DNA of 64,000 bases, taken from Rhizobiales bacterium SYSU XM002. Lineage in GTDB: Bacteria > Pseudomonadota > Alphaproteobacteria > Rhizobiales > Beijerinckiaceae. Location of the stretch: assembly GCA_009846685.1 (NCBI GenBank), contig VWVY01000003.1, positions 62,001 through 126,000 on the forward strand. The letters run 5' to 3'. The position numbers and the translations under genes are program-made. Every line of letters starts with the position of its first letter. Position 1 is the first letter of the stretch. This document shows, in pieces, positions 34,721-46,500 of this stretch. The notes beneath the pieces were generated by a model, which worked only from the letters and a program-made list of their open reading frames with translations, was not told the DNA's origin and did not search any database.

Positions 34721-36115
34721 TCAGCGTGATCCGCGCAACAGCGCGCGGATTTCCCCGAGGTTCAGCAACCAGGCTGTCGCGCAGTAGCTCGCCATGCCGG
34801 TTGTCAGCATGAGCGCCAGCACCGCCATGCCATCGCCCAGCCTGCCTGTCACCCCCAGGGTGAGGCTCATGATGGCGAGCGCCACTCCAAGCCGAAGCCA
34901 GAAAGCCGCGACCGGCACAGCCCATTGTCTGATCCCACGCAGCAGCAAGGCTGCAGCGCCGGCCATCGCGACAAGGATCGGCACCGCGAGAACTGCCATC
35001 GTCGGCGCACGCGTCGCTAGGGTTATCCCCAGCGCAAGGCTCCCCGCCGATCCCGCAACCGTCGCGGCGATCAGCAGATTCCCGGTCTCCTGCCGCAACT
35101 GGTAGGCCGGATGGAGCCCATACTGGATCACCGCGTAAGTGGCGACGCCAGGGACCGCCGCGAGCACGAACCCGGCGAAAGCGCCCCGGAACTCCGGTCC
35201 GACGAGGTAGGGCTCGATCCTCGCGATGACGAACGCGAGACCGATGGCCATCGGCGCGATCAGCATGAGAAGCCGTCCGAAATTCGCCGTGATACGCGCC
35301 CGTCCGGCCGCCTCTCCACGCTGGCGCTCATCCCTCACCGCAAGCTGGAAGAACAGGAGATCGAAAGCCGTCCCGGCGGTGGTGAATAGCTTCAGCACGA
35401 AATCGAGCGCGAGGCTCGCCTGCCCCGCCGCAGCCATACCGCCGGCCCAGGCGATTCCTGCACGGATCAGAAAGAACAGGCAGAGATAGGCAAGGTTTGT
35501 TGCGACAACCGGCGTGGAATAGCGCGCAAGATGCGACAGGGAAGGGCTTTCGGCGGTACCGGATCCGAGTGCCGAAGGCGATGCACGACGCTGCCATTCG
35601 AGCGCGGCGCACGCGACCACCACCGACAGGGAGAACGCGCCCAGGGTCAGCTCCGCGCGCCCGGAAAATGCAGCTGCGGCAGGAAGGGCGATCAACGCTG
35701 CGCCGTTCCGCAACGCCAGGAAGAGTGCATAGGCCCGGCTCTCGAATTCGGCGCGCAGCATCGCGGCGCGAAGATCGGCAAAGCCGGCAACGATCGCCAT
35801 CAGCGGCACGAGAGCCAGTAGCACCCGTCGTTCGCCGCCAAGCAAGCCCAGAAGGAGCGCTACGAGACCGAGAACAGCCGCCGGCAGCGCGAACCATCGC
35901 AGGAGCGCACGCTCGAAACTTGGCCCGGCGCCCGCGTGATGAAAGCGCGTCGCGGCGAGCCGCAACCATTCGAAAGCGAGCGTCTGCACCAACACCGACG
36001 CAGCCAGTGCCAAAGCGTAGAACCCGAATTCCGATGGCCCCAGCAGCCAGGCGACCACCAGTCCGAGCGCGAACTGGATCAGCGCGGAAATGAGAAAAGC
36101 GGCGGGCATGACCAT
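34721..36115 (-). CDS. Polysaccharide flippase (Wzx/MATE-like)
   Basis: 464 residues, about 12 membrane helices. The N-terminus (FLISALIQFALGLVVAWLLGPSEFGFYALALA) is the typical oligosaccharide flippase opening (helix, LGPxxFGxYAL). Probably moves lipid-linked glycans across the inner membrane, but there are no glycosyltransferases nearby to indicate which polymer. Confidence 0.8.
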   Translation of the reverse strand: MVMPAAFLISALIQFALGLVVAWLLGPSEFGFYALALAASVLVQTLAFEWLRLAATRFHHAGAGPSFERALLRWFALPAAVLGLVALLLGLLGGERRVLLALVPLMAIVAGFADLRAAMLRAEFESRAYALFLALRNGAALIALPAAAAFSGRAELTLGAFSLSVVVACAALEWQRRASPSALGSGTAESPSLSHLARYSTPVVATNLAYLCLFFLIRAGIAWAGGMAAAGQASLALDFVLKLFTTAGTAFDLLFFQLAVRDERQRGEAAGRARITANFGRLLMLIAPMAIGLAFVIARIEPYLVGPEFRGAFAGFVLAAVPGVATYAVIQYGLHPAYQLRQETGNLLIAATVAGSAGSLALGITLATRAPTMAVLAVPILVAMAGAAALLLRGIRQWAVPVAAFWLRLGVALAIMSLTLGVTGRLGDGMAVLALMLTTGMASYCATAWLLNLGEIRALLRGSR

Positions 36116-36159
36116 GCCTCACCTTGTCTTGAGCCACCGCGCAAAGGCAAGGCGCAGCC

Positions 36160-37053
36160 GTGAAATGGCTGCGGATGACGGGATTGCCGCCCCCGTCGAA
36201 CCGGCGTATGCAGGATGCAACGCTTTCCTCTTCCCGTTGGCTCCCCGTGTCCTACCTCGACCTTCTTCTCGAAGGCATGGCGCGTTTCGCGCCCGATCCC
36301 CTCTTCTGGCTCATCGGCGGCGTCACAGTTTTCGTGATCGCTGTTTCGAAAGGCGCCTTCGGCGGTGGTGCGGCCTCGCTCGGCGTGCCCATGCTCTCGT
36401 TCCTGATCGACCCGATCGGTGCGGCCATCGTCGTCGCGCCTCTGGTTTCGGGAATGGACATGTTCACACTCCGCGCCTTCGGCCCGTCGAGCTGGTCGAA
36501 ACCCGATCTGCGGGTGTTGATCCCCGGCCTGCTCGTCGGGCTGCTGCTTGGCTGGCTGATGTTCGAGAAGGTCGATCCCCGTATCGTCGGCCTTGTGATC
36601 GGCACGGTGAGCTTCGTCTTCGCGCTTCATTGGTTCTGGAAGCGCCGACGGAAGAGCGCACCAGCGCAGAAGCCAACGGATGCGAAGCTCGGCTTTATCG
36701 CCGGCACGGCATCCGGTTTCACCACCTTCGTCGCCCATGCCGGCGGACCGCCGGTGACGATGTATCTCATCCGTCGCGGGCTCGAGAAACGGGTCTTCGT
36801 CGGCACCAACGCCGCGTTCTTCACGCTCGGCAACCTGCTCAAGCTCATTCCCTACGGCTTCCTGCTGGCGGCGCGTCCCGATGCCGCCGCCGCAGCGCTC
36901 CTCTTTGCCCCGCTCATCCCGCTGGGTGTTCCGCTCGGCGTGCGCCTGCATCACCGCCTCTCGCAGGACATGCTGTTGGTCCTCACCAATACGATCCTGA
37001 TCGTCGGCGGACTGCGTCTCATCTACGTCTCGGTCAAGGCGCTTGCGGGATGA
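36160..37053 (+). CDS. TauE/SafE-family anion exporter
   Basis: Up to 297 residues with about eight membrane helices. AVSKGAFGGGAASLGVPML and the repeat TASGFTTFVAHAGGPPVTMYLI are the two family signatures. Members export sulfite, sulfoacetate or related anions. The start is unclear: ATG 36160, ATG 36208 and GTG 36247 (VSYLDLLLEG) are all possible, and the last fits family length best. Stop overlaps the next start (ATGA). Confidence 0.85.
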   Translation: MKWLRMTGLPPPSNRRMQDATLSSSRWLPVSYLDLLLEGMARFAPDPLFWLIGGVTVFVIAVSKGAFGGGAASLGVPMLSFLIDPIGAAIVVAPLVSGMDMFTLRAFGPSSWSKPDLRVLIPGLLVGLLLGWLMFEKVDPRIVGLVIGTVSFVFALHWFWKRRRKSAPAQKPTDAKLGFIAGTASGFTTFVAHAGGPPVTMYLIRRGLEKRVFVGTNAAFFTLGNLLKLIPYGFLLAARPDAAAAALLFAPLIPLGVPLGVRLHHRLSQDMLLVLTNTILIVGGLRLIYVSVKALAG

Positions 37054-37940
37054 TGCTCGACCGGCTGCATCCCGTTTTCGTCGCGATCATCGGCATCGGC
37101 ATCCTGTGCACGATGGACGCGCTCCTGAAACACGTCGGCACCCACTACCCGACCTTCCAGCTCGTGTTCCTGCGCTTCCTCTTCGGATCGATGGCCGCCC
37201 TCGCCTTCTGGTTCGCCCTGCGCCCGCCCCGTCCCTCGCGCGAGGCGATCCGCATCAATCTGATGCGCGGCTGCGTCGGCGCGATGACCGCGACGACCTT
37301 CTTCTATTCGCTCCAGACCCTGCCGCTCGCCGAGGCCATCGCCTTCTCGTTCCTCTCGCCGCTGTTTCTTGCCTTGTTCGGCGGGTTGATCCTTGGCGAG
37401 TCAATCGGGCGCAACACGATGATCGGCCTCGCAATCGGATTTCTCGGCATGATCGTGATGGTGCTGAGCAAGGGCGCCGGCACCGCCGGGTTCCATCTCC
37501 TCGGCACGCTGTCCGCCATCGCCTCCGCGATTTTCTACGCGCTCTCGCTGACCCTGCTGCGCCAGCGCGCGCGGCAGGATGCGCTCATCACCATCGTCGC
37601 GTTCCAGAATATCGTGCCGGCATTCATCCTCGCGATACCGGCCGCCTTCGTCTGGGCCTCGCCGCGCCCGGCGGATCTCGCGGTCTTCGCGGTGATCGCG
37701 CTGCTCGGCGTCGGCGGACATTACACCATGGGCATGGCGTTCCGACGCGAGGAGGCGAACAAGCTCGCCGTCGCCGAGTACTCCGCCCTTCTCTATGCCG
37801 CGACCTTCGGCTTCGTCTTCTTCGGCGAGGTCCCCGGCTGGTCGACGTTTTCGGGCACGGTGCTCATCGTGCTGGGCACGGCGCTGGCGATGCGCCGGCG
37901 CGGTAACCCTGCCGCGAGCCCCGTCGACCCGGCCCCTTGA
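37050..37940 (+). CDS. EamA/DMT-family transporter
   Basis: A 296-residue drug/metabolite exporter with ten predicted helices in two EamA repeats. Landmarks: ALLKHVGTHYPTFQLVFLRFLFG, FFYSLQTLPLAEAIAFSFLSPLF and the second repeat YSALLYAATFGFVFFGEVPGW. ATG 37050 lies inside the upstream stop (ATGA), so the two transporters are translationally coupled. Substrate unknown. Confidence 0.88.
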   Translation: MMLDRLHPVFVAIIGIGILCTMDALLKHVGTHYPTFQLVFLRFLFGSMAALAFWFALRPPRPSREAIRINLMRGCVGAMTATTFFYSLQTLPLAEAIAFSFLSPLFLALFGGLILGESIGRNTMIGLAIGFLGMIVMVLSKGAGTAGFHLLGTLSAIASAIFYALSLTLLRQRARQDALITIVAFQNIVPAFILAIPAAFVWASPRPADLAVFAVIALLGVGGHYTMGMAFRREEANKLAVAEYSALLYAATFGFVFFGEVPGWSTFSGTVLIVLGTALAMRRRGNPAASPVDPAP

Positions 37941-37965
37941 CTCCAAAGTCGCATACCCCCATATC
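37937..37965 (+). promoter_or_regulatory. Sigma-70-type promoter of groESL
   Basis: TTGACT (37937-37942), 17-bp spacer, CATATC (37960-37965). The start would fall inside the CIRCE operator, so HrcA binding would block initiation. The -35 overlaps the stop codon of the upstream gene. Confidence 0.65.
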
Positions 37966-37969
37966 GCCG

Positions 37970-37996
37970 TTAGCACTCGCTGGATATGAGTGCTAA
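37970..37996. promoter_or_regulatory. CIRCE operator (HrcA site)
   Basis: TTAGCACTC, nine bases, GAGTGCTAA: an exact match to the CIRCE inverted repeat. HrcA repressor binding here controls groESL in many bacteria. Confidence 0.97.
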
Positions 37997-38069
37997 AAGC
38001 TCCGGGCGACCCCCGTTATGGCGCGGCACCCCGGCTTGGACAGTTTTTGAAAGCCTGAAGAGGAACCCC

Positions 38070-38360
38070 ATGGCGAAATTTCGTCCCCTCCACGACCGCG
38101 TCGTCGTCAAGCGCCTCGATAGCGAGGAGAAGACCAAGGGCGGCATCATCATCCCCGACACCGCCAAGGAAAAGCCGCAGGAAGGCGAAGTCGTCTCCGT
38201 TGGCCCCGGCGCCCGCGGCGAGGACGGCAAGCTGATCCCGCTCGATGTCAAGAAGGGCGACCGCGTCCTGTTTGGCAAGTGGTCCGGCACGGAAGTGAAG
38301 ATCGACGGTCAGGATCTCCTCATCATGAAGGAATCCGACATCATGGGCGTGATCGCCTGA
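38070..38360 (+). CDS. groES: Co-chaperonin GroES
   Basis: A 96-residue lid of the GroEL chamber. [27 protein letters not shown] contains the mobile loop, and [18 protein letters not shown] and the C-terminal DIMGVIA are standard. Start at ATG 38070 behind GAGGAACCCC. Followed by groEL after 38 bases; both under the CIRCE operator. Confidence 0.98.
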   Translation: MAKFRPLHDRVVVKRLDSEEKTKGGIIIPDTAKEKPQEGEVVSVGPGARGEDGKLIPLDVKKGDRVLFGKWSGTEVKIDGQDLLIMKESDIMGVIA

Positions 38361-38392
38361 ACCGCCCCCTGAAGAACATTTATTGGAGTTAA

Positions 38393-40042
<1,650 letters not shown>

Positions 40043-40057
40043 GAAGTTCGGAAACCC

Positions 40058-40103
40058 GCATCCGGGCGCAAAAGTGGTTTCCGGTTTTGCGCGCAAAGGA
40101 TGC
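40058..40103. repeat. Palindromic intergenic repeat-like element
   Basis: A 46-bp imperfect palindrome: GCATCC (40058-40063) pairs with GGATGC (40098-40103); GCGCAAAA (40066-40073) pairs with TTTTGCGC (40085-40092). The core GTGGTTTCCGG resembles the AAAAGTGGTTTCCGGTTTT core of short palindromic repeats scattered in Rhizobiales intergenic regions. I saw only this copy in the window. Confidence 0.6.
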
Positions 40104-40120
40104 AAACAAACAAAAGACAG

Positions 40121-40150
40121 AGGCCCGGAGCGATCCGGGCCTTTTCCTTT
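40121..40150 (+). terminator. Terminator of groESL
   Basis: Perfect 9-bp stem AGGCCCGGA / TCCGGGCCT (40121-40129 with 40134-40142), GCGA loop, then TTTCCTTTC. Confidence 0.9.
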
Positions 40151-40159
40151 CTGCCGCCT

Positions 40160-40999
40160 TTACTTCGCACCCGCCGTTTCCGGCAGCGCCAGTCGCGCGC
40201 GGCGCCCATCTTCCAGCCGAACCTCGATCATCGCCCGTCCGCCAGGTTCACGCTCGACCTTCATCGGTCCGTCCGCCGCCCCGCCGAGCGGTAGCCGGGC
40301 GACCTCGGGCGCTTCCCGTGAGAAATCCAATACCGCGAGCGCCCTCCGGTTCAGCACCGGCACAACGAGAAGGTCGCCCCCGTCCCTCTTCGGGGTCACT
40401 GCGAACATCCCCTGATGACGCGAGCCAAGTCGATGCGTCGAATAACCCTCGATCCGCGCGCGCCGTTGCAGGACTCCGCCGTCGAAGCCATAAATCTCCA
40501 GCACGCCTGAGAGATGCGGTGTCCGCACGATCGCGATCTGCCGTTCGCCCGTGCCGGTGAACCGGCCGATGCCTGAAGGGTTGAGCCAGCGGTTCGCCCG
40601 GCCGTTGGGCTCCGTTTCCGTGAGGATCACAAGACGGCCGTCACGCAGCCCCGCCACCGCCAGCGCCGAGCCCGTACTTGAACGCGAGATCACGACCGCG
40701 ATCTCGTTCCGTCCGTCACCATCAAGGTCCGCGATACGAACACGCCGGTCCTCGAAAACAGCATCCTCCGGCGCCTCCAGCCGGTAGCGCCGCCCGGCCG
40801 CATCCTCGGCAATGATGCTCGACGCCTCGTATTCACCGCCGAGCACGAAATGTCGGTAGCGCCCCGTTTCGCCCGACAGCCACGCCCTCCGGACATCCCC
40901 GGTCGTCGTACCGACCACCACGGAGTCGCGAAGAACATCCTGCGCGCTGGCCTCCAGCACGACAAAGGACAGAAACAGCCCCGCCAGAATGTTCCGCAT
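40160..40999 (-). CDS. Secreted FG-GAP/VCBS-like beta-propeller protein
   Basis: 279 residues. A signal peptide (MRNILAGLFLSFVVLEASAQD) precedes repeated beta-strand units. IADLDGDGRNEIAVV is a calcium-loop motif typical of FG-GAP/VCBS propeller blades. Others are more diverged (GIGRFTGTGERQIAIV). Probably periplasmic or secreted; function unknown. Start at ATG 40999; upstream frame is not protein-like. Confidence 0.75.
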   Translation of the reverse strand: MRNILAGLFLSFVVLEASAQDVLRDSVVVGTTTGDVRRAWLSGETGRYRHFVLGGEYEASSIIAEDAAGRRYRLEAPEDAVFEDRRVRIADLDGDGRNEIAVVISRSSTGSALAVAGLRDGRLVILTETEPNGRANRWLNPSGIGRFTGTGERQIAIVRTPHLSGVLEIYGFDGGVLQRRARIEGYSTHRLGSRHQGMFAVTPKRDGGDLLVVPVLNRRALAVLDFSREAPEVARLPLGGAADGPMKVEREPGGRAMIEVRLEDGRRARLALPETAGAK

Positions 41000-41246
41000 A
41001 CGACACCCTCCGCGATTCACCCGAGTTGGCATAGCGGATCGACAGGAACGCCCAACACAACTCTTGTTGATCGTCCCGGCCCGATGTCGGAATACCCCTT
41101 CACCCCCCAAAAAACGCCGGGAATCGCGCCTTTCGGTTGTTTCACTCCAACTGGAATTGCGAAATTGCAATCAATTGCCGGTCGACTGCGCAGGTCTCTT
41201 GCAATAAACGAATCCGACTTTCGTCTAAGCAACAACAGGGGCAAGC

Positions 41247-41642
41247 ATGTTCACCAATCCCGCCGTCCAGAATCTCGCACTGCTTGCAGCACGCGTGATG
41301 CTGTCAGTCATGTATGTCATTGCCGGCTACAACAAGATCGGCGGCTTCGCCGGCACACAGAAATACATGTAAGCGCAGGGCGTTCCCGGCGCGCTGCTGC
41401 CTCTGGTCATCGCAGCCGAACTCGGCTTCGGGCTGATGGTCCTCGTCGGCTTCAAGACGCGGCTCGCCTCGTTCATGCTGGCTGGTTTTACCGTGCTTGC
41501 CGCATTGCTGTTCCATTTCAAGCTGTCGGATCAGGTCCAGTATCTGATGTTCATGAAGAACATTGCGATCAGCGGCGGGTTCCTCGCATTGATGGTCGCT
41601 GGTGCCGGAAGCTACTCGGCGGACGGCCGCCGCGGCGAGTAA
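41247..41642 (+). pseudogene. doxX-family membrane protein gene interrupted by an in-frame TAA
   Basis: From ATG 41247 the frame reads MFTNPAVQNLALLAARVMLS, then MYVIAGYNKIGGFAGTQKYM, and hits TAA at 41370-41372. The same frame continues without shift as AQGVPGALLPLVIAAELGFG and LMVLVGFKTRLASFMLAG to a second stop at 41640. Both parts are classic DoxX (four-helix membrane protein), and the junction YM*AQGVPG needs only one substitution in the stop codon (for example GAA or CAA) to restore it. A point nonsense mutation, sequencing error or readthrough are the options. An A/G-rich region (CAACAGGGGCAAGC) precedes the ATG. Confidence 0.85.
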
Positions 41643-41658
41643 GAATAAAGGCAGATAA

Positions 41659-41685
41659 AGGGTGCCGCGAGGCACCCTTTATTTC
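41659..41685. terminator. Terminator after the doxX pseudogene
   Basis: Stem AAGGGTGCC / GGCACCCTT (41659-41667 with 41672-41680), GCGA loop, TATTTC after. It overlaps the end of the opposing methyltransferase gene and can serve it too (minus-strand exit TATCTGCC is weaker). Confidence 0.82.
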
Positions 41686-42320
41686 AGCCGCCAGACGCTC
41701 GTCCTCTTGATTTCGTTGTCTTCGAGGGCACCGACGACCGGAACCATGTAAGTCGCCACTTCCTCCAAGCGTTCCCTCGGCAAATAGCTGCGTCCGGGAT
41801 CACCGATCAACACACGCGCACCGCGCGCCTGCAAATCCCCAAGCCAGCCAACGACGCGCGCCGCCATCCCCTGCTCGTAACAAACATCGCCGGCGAGCAC
41901 GACATCCCAGCCCTCGTCTCGTCCGACGAGATCGTCGAGCCGCGTTGAAAGCGCAACGCCATTCGCTGCCGCGTTGATACCGATGGCGGCAACCGCGAAG
42001 CGATCGATCTCCGCCGCCTCGACGGAGGCGGCGCCCGCCTTCGCCGCCGCGATGGCGACGAGGCCCGACCCGCTGGCGAAATCGAGCACGCATCGCCCGG
42101 TGACAACCGCAGGATGATCGATGAGATAGCGAGCGAGCCCCTGCCCGCCCGCCCAGGCGAAGGCCCAGAACGGCGGCGGCAATCCGATCGCCTCAAGCTC
42201 GTCCTCGGTTTTCTGCCAGAGGTCCATCGCCTCGTGCGCGACGTGCAGGTCGATCTCGGGGACGTGCGGCACGGGCAGCAGAGCGGTATTTTCACGGATG
42301 AATTCCTCCGGTTCCATCAT
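41679..42320 (-). CDS. METTL20-like protein lysine methyltransferase
   Basis: A 213-residue SAM-dependent methyltransferase. FWAFAWAGGQGLARYLIDHP, then VLDFASGSGLVAIAAAKAGA and VVLAGDVCYEQ match the METTL20/ETFB lysine methyltransferase group found in rhizobia and mitochondria; that enzyme modifies the beta subunit of electron-transfer flavoprotein. PrmA-like ribosomal methyltransferases are the alternative. AGGAG precedes ATG 42320 (a second ATG follows at 42317). Confidence 0.72.
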   Translation of the reverse strand: MMEPEEFIRENTALLPVPHVPEIDLHVAHEAMDLWQKTEDELEAIGLPPPFWAFAWAGGQGLARYLIDHPAVVTGRCVLDFASGSGLVAIAAAKAGAASVEAAEIDRFAVAAIGINAAANGVALSTRLDDLVGRDEGWDVVLAGDVCYEQGMAARVVGWLGDLQARGARVLIGDPGRSYLPRERLEEVATYMVPVVGALEDNEIKRTSVWRLK

Positions 42321-42511
42321 CGCTCCTGACAAATCCTGCCACCCGAAACGGTTGAACCGCCGTCATCGCCGCGCCATAGTCCGGCACCATTGACGAGGGG
42401 CTACCTTGCTTTCCCTCGGCACCCGCTCTGCCTAGCGGGCGCATCGGGTCTCTGGCAAGAGGATGGCGAACAACGGCGAACCTTCCAGTCGCCGTCAGGG
42501 AAGGACATGTA

Positions 42512-43597
42512 ATGTTTTGGGCGCGCGTTGCGGCGCTGGCGGTTTTTGTTGGCGTGACCTTGTGGATCGGCTCCGGCTATATCGGTCGGGCGACGACTCA
42601 TGCCCCGATCACAAAATCCGCCCAGAGCGAGAAACCGCTTTTCCGCGTGGTGGTCGAAACCGCAGTGGTGACACCGCGCGCCCGACGGATCACGCTGACA
42701 GGTCGCACGCAGAGCGACCAGCGCGTCACCGTCAGTGCCCGCACGAGCGGCATCGTCCGCAAGATTGCGGTGCAGCGCGGCGCCTCCGTGAAGGTGGGCG
42801 ATCTCCTCGTTGAATTGTCCGATGATGCACGCGAGGCGAATGTGGCCCAGGCGAAGGCCCGCCTCGCCCAACGCGCGGCTGAACTCCAGGCCCGCGAGGC
42901 GCTCGCCCAGCGCGGAAATTATCCGACCCTCAATCTCGAACAGCTCCGCGCCGAGAAACAGGCCGCGGAAGCGGCCCTTGCCAGCGCCGAGACCGAACTC
43001 CTGCGTGCGAATATCGTCGCACCTATCGCGGGCATCGTGAACGATCTGCCGGTCGAGATCGGACAAGGGGTGCAGATCGGCGCGGCGGTCGCCGAAATCA
43101 TCGCGCCCGATCCGATGCTGGCGATCATCGAATTGCCGGAGCGCCGGCTGAACAGCATCAAAGTCGGCGATCCAGCGGAAATCGTGCTGGTTACAGGCGA
43201 GAAGCGTAAGGGCGAGATCCGGTTCATCTCCCGCCGCCCGACGGCACAGACGCGCACGTACCGCGTCGATGTCGGTTTCGCGAACCCGGATGCCGCGATC
43301 CCCGACGGCATCGCCGCCGACGTCGCGCTGATGCTCGCAGCCGTGGATGCCGTGAGGGTGCCGCGCTCCGCTCTCACCTTCTCCGCCGACGGCCAGCTCG
43401 GCCTCAGGGTCGTCGATGCGGAGGATATCGTGCGCTTCGTGCCGGTCGTTCACGTCGATGATGAGGATACCGCGCTCTGGGTTTCCGGCGTTCAAGCGGG
43501 TTCGCGGATCATCATCCGCGGACAGGATTTCATTGCCGAGGGCCAGAAGGTGCAACCGGTCGCTGAGACCGCCGAACCCGGAAATGCCAAGCCATGA
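42512..43597 (+). CDS. RND efflux periplasmic adaptor (HlyD/MFP family)
   Basis: 361 residues. An N-terminal anchor (AALAVFVGVTLWIGSGYIG) precedes a lipoyl half-motif (VTVSARTSGIVRKIAVQRGASVKVGDLLVEL), a short helical hairpin, the second half (IVAPIAGIVNDLPVEIGQ) and a beta-barrel domain. It would bridge the RND pump to an outer-membrane channel, which is not encoded nearby. Stop overlaps the pump start (ATGA). Confidence 0.9.
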   Translation: MFWARVAALAVFVGVTLWIGSGYIGRATTHAPITKSAQSEKPLFRVVVETAVVTPRARRITLTGRTQSDQRVTVSARTSGIVRKIAVQRGASVKVGDLLVELSDDAREANVAQAKARLAQRAAELQAREALAQRGNYPTLNLEQLRAEKQAAEAALASAETELLRANIVAPIAGIVNDLPVEIGQGVQIGAAVAEIIAPDPMLAIIELPERRLNSIKVGDPAEIVLVTGEKRKGEIRFISRRPTAQTRTYRVDVGFANPDAAIPDGIAADVALMLAAVDAVRVPRSALTFSADGQLGLRVVDAEDIVRFVPVVHVDDEDTALWVSGVQAGSRIIIRGQDFIAEGQKVQPVAETAEPGNAKP

Positions 43598-46500
43598 ACG
43601 GGCTCATCGCTTACGGCATCTCGCATGTCCGGCTCACGATCTCGGCGATGCTGTTCCTTCTGCTTGCCGGGACGATGGCCTATGTCACCATCCCGAAAGA
43701 AGCTGAGCCGGATATCCAGATCCCGATCGTCTACGTCTCTGTCACCCAGCGTGGCATCTCGCCGGAGGATGCCGAGCGCCTGATCCTGCGCCCGCTCGAA
43801 ACGCAGCTCAAGTCGGTCGCCAACGTCAAGGAAATGCGCGCCACCGCCTTCGAAGGTGGCGGCAATGTCGTGATGGAATTCCAGCCCGGCTTCGATGCCA
43901 AACGCGCCATCGCCGACGTGCGCGCCAAGGTCGACGACGCAAAGCGCGATCTGCCGCGTGACGCGGATGAGCCCAAGGTCGTCGAGGTCAATCTCTCGCT
44001 CTTTCCGGTCATCATCGTCGCTATGAAGGGCGAGGTGCCGGAACAGACGATGACGCGCCTCGCCCGCCAGTTGCGCACCGCGATCGAGCAGGTTCCCGGC
44101 GTCCTCTCGGCCGAACTCAAGGGCGCACGGGACGAGGTGGTCGAGATCATCGTCGAGCCGACGCTGCTCGCCGCCTACGCCGTTTCGATGGATGATCTCA
44201 TCCGTGCCGTCGGCGCCTCGAACACGCTGATCGCCGCCGGCGCACTGGAGGCGACGACCGGGCGCTTCTCGGTGAAGGTACCGAGCCTTCTCGAAAAACC
44301 CGAGGATATTCTCAAGCTGCCCGTTCTCGCCAGCGGCGGCGCGGTCGTCCGGCTCGGCGACGTGGCGGAAGTCCGCCCGACCTTCAAGGACGCGGTGACG
44401 ATCACCCGCGTCGACGGCAAGCCGGCGATTACCATCGAGGTCTCGAAACGCGTCGGCGCCAATCTGATCGATACCGTGGACGGGGTAAAATACGCGCTCG
44501 AAAAGGCGCGCCAGATCCTCCCGCCGACCATCGAACTGACGACGACGCAGGATCGCTCGAAAAACATCCGCACCATGCTGGCGGACCTTCAGAACTCGGT
44601 TGTCACCGGCATCATTCTCGTCGCGATCATCATTCTGGCGACGCTCGGCTTCCGCTCGACCGCCATCATCGGCCTTGCAATCCCGTTCTCAGCGCTCGTC
44701 GGCATTCTCGGGCTCGCGCTCGCCGGGTTGACGGTGAATATCGTCGTACTTTTCTCGTTGATCCTGGCAGTCGGCCAGCTCGTCGACGACGCGATCATCG
44801 TCGGCGAATTCGCCGAGCGCCGCATGGCTGAGGGCATCCCGCCAAAGGAGGCCTACGCGCTCGCCGCCACGCGCATGACCGGTCCGGTGATCGCCGCGAC
44901 CGCGACACGCGTCGCCGCCTTCTCGCCGCTCCTGTTCTGGCCGGGGATCGTCGGCGAGTTCATGAAATACCTGCCGATCACGCTCATCGCGACGCTTTCC
45001 GCCAGCCTTTCCTTCGCGCTATTCTTCGCGCCCGCGCTCGGCAGCCTCATCGGCCGGCCTCCCAAAGAGAGCGACGCCGCCAAACCGTCGCGCAAAGGTC
45101 TCTACATGCGCACGGTCGGCCTCGCGCTCCATCATCCGGGAAAGACCATCCTGCTCGCGATCGCGTTGCTGGTGCTGGTGCCGGTGCTGCACGGCAAGCT
45201 CGGCAAGGGTGTCGAGTTCTTCCCCGATGTCGAACCGGATTACGCGCTCGTGCAGGTCCGTGCCCGCGGCAATCTCAGCCTCACGGAAAAGGACCAGCTC
45301 GTCCGACTCGTCGAGGCGCGGATGGAAGATATGGGCGAGCTCGGAACAATCTATACCCGCGTCGGTGAGATGCCGCGCGGCCAGAACGCCGAGGTTTCCG
45401 CCGATACGATCGGCATCATCCAGTTCGAGTTCACGGATTGGCGCCATCGCCGCCGCGCGCAGGAGATCATGGAGGATCTACGCGCGAAGATGGCCGAGAT
45501 TCCCGGCATCGAGATCGCCGTGACGAAGCCGAAGGCCGGTCCGCCGACCGGCAAGCCGGTCCAGATCGAACTTTCGGCGCTCGATCCGGCGAAACTCGAA
45601 CCCGCCGCCGCGAAGATCGCTGCGATGCTCGCTGCGCGCAAGGACACCAAGGATATCGACAACGGCCTGCCCCTCCCCGGCATCGACTGGACGCTGCGGC
45701 TCGACCGGGGCGAAGCCGCGAAGGTCGGTGCCGCAGCCGCGACGGTGGGAACAGCCGTCCAGCTCGTGACCAACGGCGTGAAGCTCACCGAATATCGTCC
45801 CGCGACCACCGACAAGCCTGTGGATGTGCTGCTGCGATTCCCGAAGGACAGGCGCTCGCTCGACCAACTCGACGACATGCTGGTGAACACGCCCGCCGGC
45901 CCGGTTCCGATCGGCAGTCTCGTCAAGCGCGAGGCGACGCGCTCCGTCGGCATCCTCAATCGCGTCAACGCCAACCGCGTCATCTCCGTCTCGGCCAACG
46001 TCGCGGAGGGTGTGCAATCAGCGCAGGTTCAGAAGGAAGTGACGGAGGCGCTCGCGAAGATGGATCTCGGGGCCGGCGTCTTCTTCCGCCTCAAGGGCGA
46101 GGACGAGGAGCGCGCCAAGGCCTCCGCCTTCTTGTCGAAGGCCTTTGGCGCTGCGATGTTCCTCATTTTCGCGATCATGCTCGCGCAGTTCAACTCGTTC
46201 CGCAGTGTGGGGCTGATCCTCTCGTCGGTCATTCTCTCGACGATCGGCGTCTTCCTCGGGCTGATCATCATGCAGCAACCGTTCGGCGTGGTGATGACCG
46301 GCCTCGGCATCATCAGTCTCGCGGGCGTGATCGTGAACAACAACATCGTGCTGATCGACACCTACGATCACCTGCGCGGCAAGGGCATGGCGGTCGACGA
46401 GGCAATCCTGCGCACGTGTGCCGAGCGTGCGCGCCCTGTGGTGATGACGGCCTTTTCCTCCGCCATCGGCGTCGCGCCGATCGCCTTCGGCATCAACATC

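Noticed and set aside
42401..43555. 384-codon open frame antisense to the RND adaptor
   Set aside because: The plus strand encodes a clear adaptor with lipoyl motifs, coupled to the pump.
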